From: RGIG6919 sp045531905 | GTDB lineage: Bacteria; Bacillota; Clostridia; Lachnospirales; Lachnospiraceae | Reading direction: 5' to 3' | NCBI GenBank assembly: GCA_045531905.1 | Contig: JAZSEY010000019.1 | Location: 1 to 64,000 of the forward strand | DNA: 64,000 bases | In this document: positions 50,371 through 59,591 of the stretch, in pieces | How positions within the stretch are numbered: the first letter of the stretch is position 1 | How the letters are laid out: every line of letters begins with the position of its first letter | The notes under the pieces: model-generated | Told to the model about the DNA's origin: nothing | The model's input: the letters and a program-made list of their open reading frames with translations, nothing else | Databases searched by the model: none | Program-made: the position numbers and the translations under genes

Positions 50371-51659
50371 TGGATTTATTTGTTACATTAATTATTTTGA
50401 TGATAAACGTTGCGGCGGTTTGTGATGTGTTACTGATACTAAAAGTGTTCTTTGGTGCTGACATTCGATTGTCAGGAAGAATGCTTTTTGTTGTTGGTAG
50501 CATTTTTTTTGTGTTGAATCTTGTGTTGTCATGCATTCCTGGTGGAGATGCGTATACAGGTATTGTGGTGTTAGGCTATATGATGACAATCATTATGTTG
50601 TTTTCTAACAGTAAACGGATTCGCAATACATTTTTGGCAATTCCGGCAGCGCTGATGTATGTACAATGGGGAACAATGTTTTCTCTGTTTGAACAGTTAA
50701 CCGGTTTGGAAAAATTTGGTTATAATTATAAAAATTCAGAATTGGTGACACCGCTTTATTTTGTGTCCGATATTCTGCTATTTGTCTTGTTATGGTGGAT
50801 ATATAAAAAGGTAAATCGTGCGGCTGTATCTGTTCAGTTTTCAAAACTGGAGGGTGTTCTGATTACCATTGTGTGTATTGTTTATCCAATTGTTGTGGCA
50901 TTTTTTAATTATCTTCAAGGCAGTATCGACCATGTGTTATATCAGCCATTTTGGTTAGTGATAATGATATTAATTAATGTGGCAGTTATTTATGCTGTTG
51001 TGCATAGAAAGAAAGCAACTTACTATAAACTGGTGGCAAATCAATATAAGGATCAGTTTCAGGCGGAGTATGATTCCTTTCAGGATTACAAGGCGAGCAA
51101 TAGCGAATTGATTAAATTCAGACATGATTGGAATAATCATATGTTGGTATTACAGGAATTGTTCCATCAAGGTGAATACGAAAAGGCAAATTCCTATTTT
51201 TCTGAGTTGACAGCTATGACGAAATCCATGCAAAAGACATATGTGACCGGAAATGAGATTGTAGACATGTTATTAAAGTCAAAGTATCACTTGCTGGAAT
51301 CGAATGGAATTACATTTCAAATGACGGGCAATTTGACAGAGTTTTCATTCATGGAGGATGTGGATTGCTGTATTTTATTTGCAAATTTATTGGATAATGC
51401 CATTGAGGCCAATATGGGATATGAAGGTGAGCGATTTATCCATTTGGACATGAACAAGACAAAGGGACTGTTGTATTTCCAGATGACAAATCCTTATGCA
51501 GAAATTACCAAGGAAACAATTGCAGAAAAGAATAATGGTGATGTGCATGGAATTGGTCTGAGCAATGTGGCAGAAATCGTTCAGAAGTATGATGGTGAAC
51601 ATAGTACCGAGAAACGGGATGACACATTTATTGTGAAATGCTGTTTTCCAATTGCATGA
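50367..51659 (+). CDS. GHKL-type sensor histidine kinase (AgrC-like)
   Basis: 430 residues with five or six N-terminal membrane segments, a short coiled coil, the phospho-acceptor His in IKFRHDWNNHMLVL, and a GHKL ATPase domain (FANLLDNAIEAN, later GIGLSNVAEIVQKYDG). The family responds to peptides or lipids in the membrane. No processed pheromone gene is adjacent; the lipoprotein downstream is the likeliest output. Confidence 0.9.
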   Translation: MMDLFVTLIILMINVAAVCDVLLILKVFFGADIRLSGRMLFVVGSIFFVLNLVLSCIPGGDAYTGIVVLGYMMTIIMLFSNSKRIRNTFLAIPAALMYVQWGTMFSLFEQLTGLEKFGYNYKNSELVTPLYFVSDILLFVLLWWIYKKVNRAAVSVQFSKLEGVLITIVCIVYPIVVAFFNYLQGSIDHVLYQPFWLVIMILINVAVIYAVVHRKKATYYKLVANQYKDQFQAEYDSFQDYKASNSELIKFRHDWNNHMLVLQELFHQGEYEKANSYFSELTAMTKSMQKTYVTGNEIVDMLLKSKYHLLESNGITFQMTGNLTEFSFMEDVDCCILFANLLDNAIEANMGYEGERFIHLDMNKTKGLLYFQMTNPYAEITKETIAEKNNGDVHGIGLSNVAEIVQKYDGEHSTEKRDDTFIVKCCFPIA

Positions 51660-51689
51660 CCATTCGTCGAAAAAACTTAGCCGTTTGTC
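51660..51689 (+). promoter_or_regulatory. Paired LytTR-type sites upstream of the lipoprotein gene
   Basis: CCATTCGTC (51660-51668) and CCGTTTGTC (51681-51689) are direct repeats 21 bp apart, starting at the stop of the kinase gene. TTAAAAT and TATAGG downstream are possible -10 boxes; no good -35 is present, as expected for an activated promoter. Confidence 0.7.
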
Positions 51690-51759
51690 TGTTAAAATGA
51701 GGAATGTTATTTTTGAGTGATAGTATAGGATTTGTATCAAATATCACAAGGAGGATAAC

Positions 51760-52731
51760 ATGAAGAAGAGAATTTTATTAGCGACTATGGCAGTGATGAT
51801 GCTTGGACTTACTGCATGTGGTGGTGACAAGAAAAATGATGAAAGTGCAACTGTATCCGGTAATGCTGAGGTGACAACAGAAGCAGAAGAAGGAAAAGAG
51901 GATTCTGCAAAGGAAGATAGTTCTTTTTCTGGCGACTGGAACGCAGTGGAAGAAGCAGGTTACAAGCCATTCTGGTTGAAATATGGACCAAAGGCCTTGG
52001 AGAAAAAAGATTTATCATCTGTGGAATTGTATGGTTGTTTTACAGATGGAACCAGTTTGAAGGATATCTTATACAATCCAAAGTTTACATATTACGAGAT
52101 TGTAGAAGGTTACAGTGTAGAGGTAGAAACAGAAAATCTCCAGGAAACCGTTGCTTCATATGATAAGACATATGGTAGTGGTCATGCCTGTGAAATTAAC
52201 TTATACGAGCAAAAGGATGGTCCACATTTTACAGTGCAGATATATAATATCAGCGGAGAAACATGTACATTAGCACAGTGTATTGAGAATAACGAATTTC
52301 GTGTAGGTGACGCATCACAGATGGAAGTCTGCAATCAATCAGAAATCGCATTAGGTATTCCATATGGAGAATATTGTGATATCAACACATACGTTGCTGT
52401 AGGTGAGTTATTAGGAAAGCCAGATAAGATTTACGGAGACTACAACAATTTGATGCTCATCGATAGAGATAATGAAGAAGAGACCTTTGCTGAGACCGTA
52501 CAACTTGGTGGTGGTTCTATCATGTATGATATGATGTACAAGATGAATAGAGGAATGCTTTTTGTTAGTATTGGTGAAGCAAATGTAGATGAATCTTACA
52601 AGAAGTTTGAAAAAGATACAAATCATGTTCTTGTTGAATACTGTAGTAGTGAAGACTTGTATATTTACCTGAGAGATGAGACAAATTCCGGTGCAATTGT
52701 TCAGGAAGATGAAGAATATGCATTTGAGTAA
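51760..52731 (+). CDS. Secreted lipoprotein of unknown function
   Basis: 323 residues. Signal peptide with lipobox LTAC near residue 20, then a Glu/Asp/Ser-rich low-complexity linker to about 60 and a folded domain (DWNAVEEAGYKPFWLKYGPKAL onward). I do not recognise the domain. The gene follows the LytTR/GHKL pair and has LytTR-like sites in its promoter, so it is probably a regulated output. AGGAGG precedes the ATG. Confidence 0.7.
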   Translation: MKKRILLATMAVMMLGLTACGGDKKNDESATVSGNAEVTTEAEEGKEDSAKEDSSFSGDWNAVEEAGYKPFWLKYGPKALEKKDLSSVELYGCFTDGTSLKDILYNPKFTYYEIVEGYSVEVETENLQETVASYDKTYGSGHACEINLYEQKDGPHFTVQIYNISGETCTLAQCIENNEFRVGDASQMEVCNQSEIALGIPYGEYCDINTYVAVGELLGKPDKIYGDYNNLMLIDRDNEEETFAETVQLGGGSIMYDMMYKMNRGMLFVSIGEANVDESYKKFEKDTNHVLVEYCSSEDLYIYLRDETNSGAIVQEDEEYAFE

Positions 52732-52759
52732 TAAACTTAATAGAAGATAGAAATGAAAG

Positions 52760-52797
52760 GAAGCCCTGCACGGGAATTGTGTGCAAGGCTTCTTTAT
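52760..52797 (+). terminator. Terminator after the lipoprotein gene
   Basis: GAAGCC-C-TGCA (52760-52770) pairs with TGCA-A-GGCTTC (52782-52792), followed by TTTATT. Confidence 0.8.
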
Positions 52798-52911
52798 TAA
52801 TGTTTTGTAAAAAAGTATTGCAAAAATTAACTAAATAGAATATAATATGTAAAATAATATTTTTTCTAGGTAAAAATATTATTTTAATGCACTTTGATAT
52901 TTGAATAAGAC

Positions 52912-52940
52912 TTTACACTTGTGAAAAAACACCCTATAAT
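52912..52940 (+). promoter_or_regulatory. Promoter of the 64-residue protein gene
   Basis: TTTACA (52912-52917) and TATAAT (52935-52940), spacing 17 bp, about 30 bp ahead of the start codon. Confidence 0.7.
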
Positions 52941-52970
52941 ATAAGGTAACTTATGTAAAGGGGTGATAGG

Positions 52971-53165
52971 ATGGAGGATATCGAAGAATTGGGAGAAAAT
53001 GCAAGCGAATTGATTAATAAGCTCTCAAGACAACTGGAGCATGCTAGAGATTTGAATGATTTATTTGTAAAATTTGTTAAGATTGATAATTTAGATATTT
53101 CGGATGATGTTAAAGGATTGATTAAAGAGAAAATTCAGATTTGCAAAGATGACAAAGAAAACTAA
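52971..53165 (+). CDS. Small acidic helical protein (64 aa)
   Basis: A soluble, highly charged 64-residue protein (starts MEDIEELGENASELINKLS) that looks all-helical. No family recognised. It is supported as a real gene by its own promoter, an AAAGGGG binding site and a terminator at 53177-53215. It might be a small regulator or sporulation-type adaptor, but nothing in the sequence shows this. Confidence 0.6.
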   Translation: MEDIEELGENASELINKLSRQLEHARDLNDLFVKFVKIDNLDISDDVKGLIKEKIQICKDDKEN

Positions 53166-53176
53166 TATACTAAAAA

Positions 53177-53215
53177 GGTGTAAGGTCTTATTGAAGTGCG
53201 TTAAGACTTTACACC
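53177..53215. terminator. Terminator between convergent genes
   Basis: GGTGTAAGGTCTTA (53177-53190) pairs with TAAGACTTTACACC (53202-53215); A-run before and T-rich tract after allow use in both directions. Confidence 0.8.
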
Positions 53216-53231
53216 GTTTCTCTTTGTATAT

Positions 53232-54860
53232 TTATTTTTCCAACCACGCTAACGCATTATTCAGTACATAATCCTCACCACTAAATAACATCATTTCCAG
53301 ACCTTCTCTAGTCAGTGGAATCTTTTCATCCACTAGTAATCGGCTGTGACCGGATGCGTCGCTATCCACCCAGATATCTCCGTTTTCATCCAGAACCGTT
53401 GTCATAGAGAAGGATAGCATTCCGTGATGTAATGGGATGCTTGTCATACCTTGTGCCGTTCCAGCTGCTTCGGTGATACCCATAACGGTAACATTGTCTA
53501 GTTGTTTGATACCTGCCATTAAGTGATTTGCTGCACTGTTACTGCCGGAGTTAACAAGGACGATAACCTTGCCACCATCAAAGAGATTTTCGCCTACGCA
53601 GGTATATTCCTTGATGACATCGTAATCATTTGTTGTTTCGTTGTAGGCACCGTCGGCAGCCCAGAAGATTTCACCCTCTGCCACCAATGCAACAATGGCG
53701 CGTGCCATCATGGAAGAACCACCGGCGTTATTTCTCAGGTCGATAATCAGATTGCTTACGCCCTCTTCACGATAAGCGATGAACTGATCACGGAGCTTTG
53801 ACTGCATACCGGAGTAGTCAGCATTTCCTGTTGTTGAACTGTCAAATGTCATCATGTTTACATTTAACAGGATAGAATCAGAATTCAGGGAAACTACACC
53901 CATATTTTCCCCTGGTGTTTTGTAATTCAATGCATAGTAGGTTGTCATAAAACGGTCATAGTAGCTACCCATAGATGACAGTGTGATTGTTTGTTCTGTG
54001 CCGTCATTTGCAAGATAGGATACCTGCACCTCATCGCCACCGATACCTGCAACAAATAACGGTTCATAGAACTGTTCATTTTCCACGTTGCCAATTACCA
54101 TGCATTGACGCATGCGGGCATTTGCCTCAGGTAGCCATTCAGTGATTGCTTTGCCATCCCATTTTGTGATGATAGTGCCTGTTGTGATGCCGGCAGTGGC
54201 AGCGGCACTGTCAGGTGCAACAGATGCAGCCACATATTCACCGGAGGTAAGTTGCGCAATAGATAGACCGTAATCATTTCCAAGTACGCTGGAAGCCAAT
54301 TCTTTTGTCCATTCCTCTGTTGGTTCCAATGGAGAGAATGATGTATGACAGTCATAAAACTCATTACAAAATGCGTTCCAGGTGGTAAAGTAAGCAGGTT
54401 CATCCTGTGTCTTATCCACTTCCGAAAATAGAGGCTGGTACTTGTCATAAAGAGCGTCCCAATCTACCTGTTTATGCATGGTCAGAGAATAGTGCTCCTT
54501 CATGATATCAAAGCCCTCTTCAAAGTCAGCAAGATAGGTGGCTCTGCGGTATCCGTCTGACAAACAACAAACAGGAACCGACAACACACAAAGTGCAATG
54601 GCAATGATAGCACAAAGTCTGCGAAGAGACTCCTCTGTGCGGATATAGCCACTTAACAGTAGGAAACTACCGAGATAAATGCCTGTCATGCAGAATTCTA
54701 CACCTACAAATAGGGCATGAAAAAAGCAGATTAGAATTGGCAACAAATATAATAATCGCCATTTGTTATTGCATTTGAAAGCGTCTCTTTTGCAGATGAA
54801 CCAAAGGAGAAAAGAGACCGCAATGATAATCAAACATAAAATCAAATCTTTTATTTGCAT
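53232..54860 (-). CDS. Membrane-bound S41-family peptidase
   Basis: 542 residues. Three or four N-terminal membrane segments (about 1-110) are followed by an extracellular part with PDZ-like (GLSIAQLTSGEYVAASV, AAATAGITTGTIITKWDG) and S41/TSPc domains (NLIIDLRNNAGGSS, then VIVLVNSGSNSAANHLMAG with the nucleophile Ser). The lysine of Ctp proteases is not obvious in GITEAAGTAQG, so it is closer to the tricorn/IRBP-like S41 group. It is last in a minus-strand operon with an ABC transporter and two-component system. Confidence 0.82.
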   Translation of the reverse strand: MQIKDLILCLIIIAVSFLLWFICKRDAFKCNNKWRLLYLLPILICFFHALFVGVEFCMTGIYLGSFLLLSGYIRTEESLRRLCAIIAIALCVLSVPVCCLSDGYRRATYLADFEEGFDIMKEHYSLTMHKQVDWDALYDKYQPLFSEVDKTQDEPAYFTTWNAFCNEFYDCHTSFSPLEPTEEWTKELASSVLGNDYGLSIAQLTSGEYVAASVAPDSAAATAGITTGTIITKWDGKAITEWLPEANARMRQCMVIGNVENEQFYEPLFVAGIGGDEVQVSYLANDGTEQTITLSSMGSYYDRFMTTYYALNYKTPGENMGVVSLNSDSILLNVNMMTFDSSTTGNADYSGMQSKLRDQFIAYREEGVSNLIIDLRNNAGGSSMMARAIVALVAEGEIFWAADGAYNETTNDYDVIKEYTCVGENLFDGGKVIVLVNSGSNSAANHLMAGIKQLDNVTVMGITEAAGTAQGMTSIPLHHGMLSFSMTTVLDENGDIWVDSDASGHSRLLVDEKIPLTREGLEMMLFSGEDYVLNNALAWLEK

Positions 54861-54872
54861 AGACTCACACTC

Positions 54873-55655
54873 CTAGTTCAAATCATCCTGGCGGAAGAAT
54901 ACATAAGTGAAAATCACCATAACCAAACCAATCACAATGGAAGGAACGATAGCCCAGAAAGCCATTTCTGATGTAACAGCTGAGTTGTAGACAATCTGGT
55001 CTGTCTCATCCAGAAAGAAGGTTGACCAATCCTGGAACATGAATAGATTCATGCTGTTTGCAACCGGAAGGACTGGAGACACTTCTGCGTCTGCATAGTG
55101 AATCTGGGCGGTGGTTAACCCCATTTGTACCTCGCCGAGTACAAATGCCACCAGATATGTAATATAAGGATTCTTTGCAATGGTAGTTAAAAATGCCAAC
55201 TCGCAGGCGATTCTAATCAGGATAAGCAGATATAAGCCACAACGGATTAAGAAACCATTTAACTCCATGGTAGTGCCCCAACCATTTAAGATTGTCAGGG
55301 TAACAGGTATAGCCAAGGTTACGATAAATGCAAGCAGTACGCCGGTAGTCGTTCCAACAAGCAGTCTGCCGAGAAATACGTCCCTGCGGGTGTGACCGGA
55401 TAATACTTCGTAATTAATGGTCTTATCCAGAAAATCTTTTCCCATTACATTGGCAACCACCACCATGATTACCAGCATACCTACCATCACGGACATAGAT
55501 TCTCCCATAAGGGTGGCAGCCTCGCTACCAGTCAATGCCTTTTCAAAGGATTCAATATGCATGATGAAGGAAATCAACAACGCAAACAGGAGAATACCCC
55601 AAACCACAATATCCCTTTTCAATTGGTAAAGCTGTGCTCTAATTACGTTTATCAT
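54873..55655 (-). CDS. ABC-2-type permease (BcrB-like)
   Basis: 260 residues with six membrane segments and a basic N-terminus. The block KDFLDKTINYEVLSGHTRRDVFLGRL is typical of bacitracin/lantibiotic ABC permeases. The start at 55655 is preferred (AGGAGG eight bases upstream); it lies inside the end of the ATPase gene. With that ATPase it probably exports or removes peptide antibiotics from the membrane. Confidence 0.85.
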   Translation of the reverse strand: MINVIRAQLYQLKRDIVVWGILLFALLISFIMHIESFEKALTGSEAATLMGESMSVMVGMLVIMVVVANVMGKDFLDKTINYEVLSGHTRRDVFLGRLLVGTTTGVLLAFIVTLAIPVTLTILNGWGTTMELNGFLIRCGLYLLILIRIACELAFLTTIAKNPYITYLVAFVLGEVQMGLTTAQIHYADAEVSPVLPVANSMNLFMFQDWSTFFLDETDQIVYNSAVTSEMAFWAIVPSIVIGLVMVIFTYVFFRQDDLN

Positions 55656-56574
55656 CTTCGTCACCTCCTACGATAGACATGTAGTATTCCTCTAAGCTTT
55701 CCCCACCTGTAGAAAGCTCTAATGGCAACACGCCATTTTCAAATAAAGTACGGGAAACCGGAGCTACATTCTCCACATATTCATATAAAGTAATGCTGCC
55801 GTCCTTTCGCACCTCAAAGTTTGTTATTTGCAATTTTTCCTGTAATATTGCAAGTGCCAGTTCGTCATTATCTGTATGGATGTGCAAATAGTTGCGGCAC
55901 TCATCCTGTAACTGACTGTTTGTCAAATGCTTTACGATGTTTCCTTTTCTGATAAATAAGTAATCATCACACATCAAGGAAAGCTCGCTTAAAATGTGAG
56001 AGGAAATCATGATGGTAACATTTTCCTGCTGATTAATCTTCATTAACAATTCACGAATCTCTACGATACCTTCCGGGTCTAAACCGTTGATTGGTTCGTC
56101 AAGTACCATGATTTCTGGCTTGGCAAGCAGGGCATTGGCAAGTCCAAAACGCTGTTTCATACCGAGAGAAAATTGCTTGAATTTTTTGTTTCCAACCTCG
56201 GATAATCCAACCAAATCCAGCACCTCATTGATGCGGTTTTTATCCGGTAAGCCTTTTTGGATACGTTGTTTTTCCAAATTCTGTTGTGCTGTTAAATCCT
56301 GATTGGCATAAGGAATTTCAATCATGAAACTCATGCGTTCTCTAGCCTTAGCCCAACTCTTTTCCGAACTGTCGCCGAAAATAGACATGGTACCCGAAGA
56401 AGGGATGACCAGTCCTCCTAGCATTTTCATAATGGTGGTCTTACCTGCACCATTTGGTCCAATCAAACCAACGATGCTTCCCTTTTTTATCTGGAAGTTC
56501 GCCTTATTTACAACCACTTGTTTTTTGTATTGTTTTGTCAAATCCTTGACGTCAATAATCATCTGTTCACTCAT
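55639..56574 (-). CDS. ABC transporter ATPase (BcrA-like)
   Basis: 311 residues. Walker A GPNGAGKTT, signature FSLGMKQRFGLA, Walker B IMVLDEPINGLDPEG and the switch His in MISSHILSEL, followed by a C-terminal domain of about 90 residues characteristic of BcrA/lantibiotic immunity ATPases. It works with the permease that overlaps its 3' end. The two-component genes upstream suggest induction by cell-wall-active peptides. Confidence 0.92.
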   Translation of the reverse strand: MSEQMIIDVKDLTKQYKKQVVVNKANFQIKKGSIVGLIGPNGAGKTTIMKMLGGLVIPSSGTMSIFGDSSEKSWAKARERMSFMIEIPYANQDLTAQQNLEKQRIQKGLPDKNRINEVLDLVGLSEVGNKKFKQFSLGMKQRFGLANALLAKPEIMVLDEPINGLDPEGIVEIRELLMKINQQENVTIMISSHILSELSLMCDDYLFIRKGNIVKHLTNSQLQDECRNYLHIHTDNDELALAILQEKLQITNFEVRKDGSITLYEYVENVAPVSRTLFENGVLPLELSTGGESLEEYYMSIVGGDEDDKRN

Positions 56575-56654
56575 GGAATTTCGTCCTTTCTTTTATTTTC
56601 TGATTCTATCTTAGGGCGAAAAAATAAAGAATTCCTTAATTTCTAAAAAATTCT

Positions 56655-57563
56655 TTATTTTTCTTTTGTCTTATTTAGTTTTATGGAGATTACCAATTCA
56701 TTTTTTAAAATATCAGCGGTGACCGTTGCACCCTGTTTTTCTGCCAACAGCTTCACGATATAAAGTCCCAAACCTGTGCCCGGCATGTTGCGGGAACTAT
56801 CCGCCATATAGGTGCGGTCAAATAGATGCTGTGGGTCAATGCTATGATTCAGTGTCACTGCATTGGCAAATTCCACTGTGCAGTCATCCTCCTGGTTAAT
56901 CAGGCGTAGGGAAAAACTATCCTTGGCATATTTAAAAATGTTGCCAAGCAGATTGCCGAAAATGCGCTCCAGCATCTGTGCATTACCTTGCACCAGTATG
57001 GTCTTTTCCGGTAGCACAAGCTCCGGTGTCAGATTGTGCTCTCGAATCAAAATCTCATGCTCTAATATTACATTCAATAACAGGCTGGTAATATTTATCG
57101 GCGTAAGCTCCGGAGTGGAGACGTCACTCTCTAAAAGAGACAACTCAAAGAACTCATCCACCATGTGCTTTAATTCCTCTGCCTTTGCCTCACAGATTTG
57201 CAAATAATTAAGCTCCTTGTCCCCAAGGTTTCCATCCCGTTTCATGAGCTGCAGGTTTCCTTTCACCACAGTCAAAGGGGTGCGCAAATCGTGGGCGATA
57301 TCCGAGATAGACTGCTTCGTGGTCTGCTCCTGATGGGCAGCCTTGCGCTTTAGGTCGGTCTGATAATCCAGATTTAAATTACATTCTTTTGTTAATTCCG
57401 TTAAGTCCTTGTCAAAAAGTTGGACGCGAATCTGTTTGTTATAGGATTCGTTGCGGTTTGCCTTTAACTCCTTGCTGACATTGCGAATCTGACCTTTTAG
57501 CAGAACAAGATACGCAAGCAACGTGAATGACACTAGACTTATTATTACAATAGCTATGGTCAT
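56655..57563 (-). CDS. Sensor histidine kinase, short-sensor type
   Basis: 302 residues. One N-terminal membrane helix and almost no external domain, then a HisKA domain with SISDIAHDLRTPLTVVKGNLQLM (phospho-acceptor His) and a HATPase domain with NLLGNIFKYA and GTGLGLYIVKLL. The absence of an external sensor suits intramembrane sensing through the ABC transporter, as for BceS/VraS types. It starts four bases after the regulator gene. Confidence 0.9.
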   Translation of the reverse strand: MTIAIVIISLVSFTLLAYLVLLKGQIRNVSKELKANRNESYNKQIRVQLFDKDLTELTKECNLNLDYQTDLKRKAAHQEQTTKQSISDIAHDLRTPLTVVKGNLQLMKRDGNLGDKELNYLQICEAKAEELKHMVDEFFELSLLESDVSTPELTPINITSLLLNVILEHEILIREHNLTPELVLPEKTILVQGNAQMLERIFGNLLGNIFKYAKDSFSLRLINQEDDCTVEFANAVTLNHSIDPQHLFDRTYMADSSRNMPGTGLGLYIVKLLAEKQGATVTADILKNELVISIKLNKTKEK

Positions 57564-57566
57564 AAA

Positions 57567-58283
57567 CTATGCCTCTTTTTCATTGGTTGCCAGACGATAG
57601 CCGATACCCCAAACGGTATCAATGTATTCCGTGCTTTCGTCTGCCTTTTTTAACTTGTTTCTCAAATTGCTCATGTGGACATTCAGTGTGTTGTCCTCAT
57701 AGTAATAGGTATCCTGCCAAATGGCCTCGTAAATGTTAGCCTTGGAAAAGGTCTTATTTGGGTACTCCAAAAATAACTGCAAAATTGCCAGTTCCTTTGC
57801 TGTCAGCGCAAGTGGTTTGCCTTTCATAGTGGCACATTTGCCTCCGATATCCAATACAAGATTCTTAAAAGTCAATTGCTTTTCCCCAGCCTCAGATTCT
57901 GTTTGTATGGCATCGGTATGACTACGACGCAGTACCACTTCCATACGTACCAATACCTCATTCAAATCAAATGGCTTTAATATGTAATCGTCCGCTCCCA
58001 TGCGAAGCACCTCCAGCCGTGTCTCCATTCCGGAACGGGCAGAAAGACAAATGACAGGTACATTGGAGCGAGTGCGAAGCTCCTTAATCAAATCATTGCC
58101 ACTTCTATATGGCAGCATCAAATCCATCAGCACCAAAGCATAGTACTGATTCTTTAGTAGCGATGCAGCATCCCTGCCGTTATAAGCACACTGGACGTCA
58201 TAGTCATTTTCCTTTAAAAATGCTGCCAGCATGTCGCTAATTTCCCGATTATCTTCTACAATTAAAATGCGTTTCTTATCCAT
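57567..58283 (-). CDS. OmpR-family response regulator
   Basis: 238 residues from the ATG at 58283 (AAGGATGA upstream); the longer frame to 58388 is not credible. Receiver: ILIVEDNREI, phospho-Asp in LVLMDLMLPYRSGNDLI, Lys in DYILKPFDLNEV. C-terminal winged helix: LTAKELAILQLFLEYPNKTFSKANIYEAIW and NLRNKLKKA. It is first in the operon regulator-kinase-ATPase-permease-protease, so it probably controls its own transporter. Confidence 0.93.
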   Translation of the reverse strand: MDKKRILIVEDNREISDMLAAFLKENDYDVQCAYNGRDAASLLKNQYYALVLMDLMLPYRSGNDLIKELRTRSNVPVICLSARSGMETRLEVLRMGADDYILKPFDLNEVLVRMEVVLRRSHTDAIQTESEAGEKQLTFKNLVLDIGGKCATMKGKPLALTAKELAILQLFLEYPNKTFSKANIYEAIWQDTYYYEDNTLNVHMSNLRNKLKKADESTEYIDTVWGIGYRLATNEKEA

Positions 58284-58375
58284 AGAATCATCCTTTACGT
58301 GAAACGAAATCATAGGGTTATTGTAGCATGAAAAAGGCAAGTATGGTAGACTATAAACGTTAGGAGATGGTAAAT

Positions 58376-59344
58376 ATGACAGATACAACCTTTCGCTGGT
58401 GCTTCATCGGCACCGGTCATTTAGCTGAAAAAGTAGCAAAGGAAATCACAGCATCCGGCAAGCACAGCATCGTTTCCGTGTATGCCAGAAGAGAAGAGCC
58501 AAGAAATGCTTTCGCCAAAGAATACGGTGCAAAAAGCTATGACAGTGCAGCTGCCGCCATGCTGGATGAAAATGTAGACGGGGTATACATTGTAACGCCA
58601 CACACCAGTCATTTTGAATATGCAAAAATGGCAGTGGAGTTCGGTAAGCCTGTGCTCTGCGAAAAGCCATTTACAATGAATAGCAAGCAGGCATTAGAAC
58701 TAATTGCTTTGGCAAAAGAGAAAAATGTATATTTGGTGGAAGCCATGTGGACCTGGTTTTCCCCTATCGCCAATCAGATAAAAGCCTGGATGGATAGTGG
58801 CAAATTCGGTGACATCACAGAACTCAAACTACACTATCGCCAAGATTTTGCCCCTCGAGGCGGACGTTTGGTAGACCCGAATCTTGCAGGCGGTGCATTG
58901 TTAGACATTGGCGTCTACGCAATCACTTATCTCTATCGATTGTTTGGTATGCCAACCGCTATTACCTGCAAAGGTGATGTCAGAGGCGGCGTTGACTATT
59001 CAGAGGATATTACCATGACTTTCCCTAATGGTGTCACTTACGAAGCATCTGTAGCCTTTGACGACCCAGATGGCGAAGAAGTGCTTATCATAAAAGGTAC
59101 AAAGGGAAGCGTTACTATACCGTGGTTCCACTTTGCGAATGAAGTTGCTTTTGTTGGGGCAGATGGAACAGAAGAAGTGTTCACAGGTGATGGTAGCATG
59201 CTTAATGAATTCAATCTAGTGGCGGAGGAAATTCGTGTCGGTTTGACAGAAAGTAAGTATGTGCCACATCAGGCAACACTGGATGTGTTAGAATTGATGG
59301 ATGCGTGCAGAGAGCAGATGGAGTTAAGGTATCCGGGGGAGTAA
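58376..59344 (+). CDS. Gfo/Idh/MocA-family oxidoreductase
   Basis: 322 residues from the ATG at 58376 (AGGAG upstream overlaps an earlier ATG). Rossmann start FRWCFIGTGHLAEKVAKEI, the family motif VLCEKPFTMNSKQA and the C-terminal beta domain with GGALLDIGVYAITYLYRLFG, where the catalytic His/Asp region lies. It oxidises or reduces sugars, inositols or diols with NAD(P). The substrate is not readable. The gene is divergent from the regulator operon and convergent with glnA, with E4 between. Confidence 0.9.
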   Translation: MTDTTFRWCFIGTGHLAEKVAKEITASGKHSIVSVYARREEPRNAFAKEYGAKSYDSAAAAMLDENVDGVYIVTPHTSHFEYAKMAVEFGKPVLCEKPFTMNSKQALELIALAKEKNVYLVEAMWTWFSPIANQIKAWMDSGKFGDITELKLHYRQDFAPRGGRLVDPNLAGGALLDIGVYAITYLYRLFGMPTAITCKGDVRGGVDYSEDITMTFPNGVTYEASVAFDDPDGEEVLIIKGTKGSVTIPWFHFANEVAFVGADGTEEVFTGDGSMLNEFNLVAEEIRVGLTESKYVPHQATLDVLELMDACREQMELRYPGE

Positions 59345-59405
59345 TTGTGAGAAGTGACTTAGTTGCAACGCTTGCTTTAGAAACATGATATTATTATTAC
59401 GTATA

Positions 59406-59591
59406 GATGTTTACGCAGAATATAAAACACGAGGTATCGTTTGCTAAGACGAGCCTCAAAATACGTCAGCACTTATGGGCGGGCACATCAAATGATGTAC
59501 CGCCCATTAGTACTGTTACGTATTTTGGGAGTGAAAACGTTTCGACGTAGCAATCGATACCCCGTGTTGGTTATATTGTGTGTAAACAATC
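59406..59591. repeat. Palindromic element E4 between convergent genes
   Basis: An imperfect inverted repeat of about 186 bp that ends at the base before the glnA stop codon. Arms share GTTTAC, ATATAA, CACG-GGTATCG and TTGCTA blocks. The core (59448-59547) has CTCAAAATACGTCAG on the left and CTGTTACGTATTTT on the right; note the G to A change of the family core is matched by a C to T change opposite. The tip is GGGCGG-CACATC / GATGT-CCGCCC (59477-59489 and 59494-59505). The branch reads GGAGTGAAAACGTTTCGACG. Confidence 0.87.
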
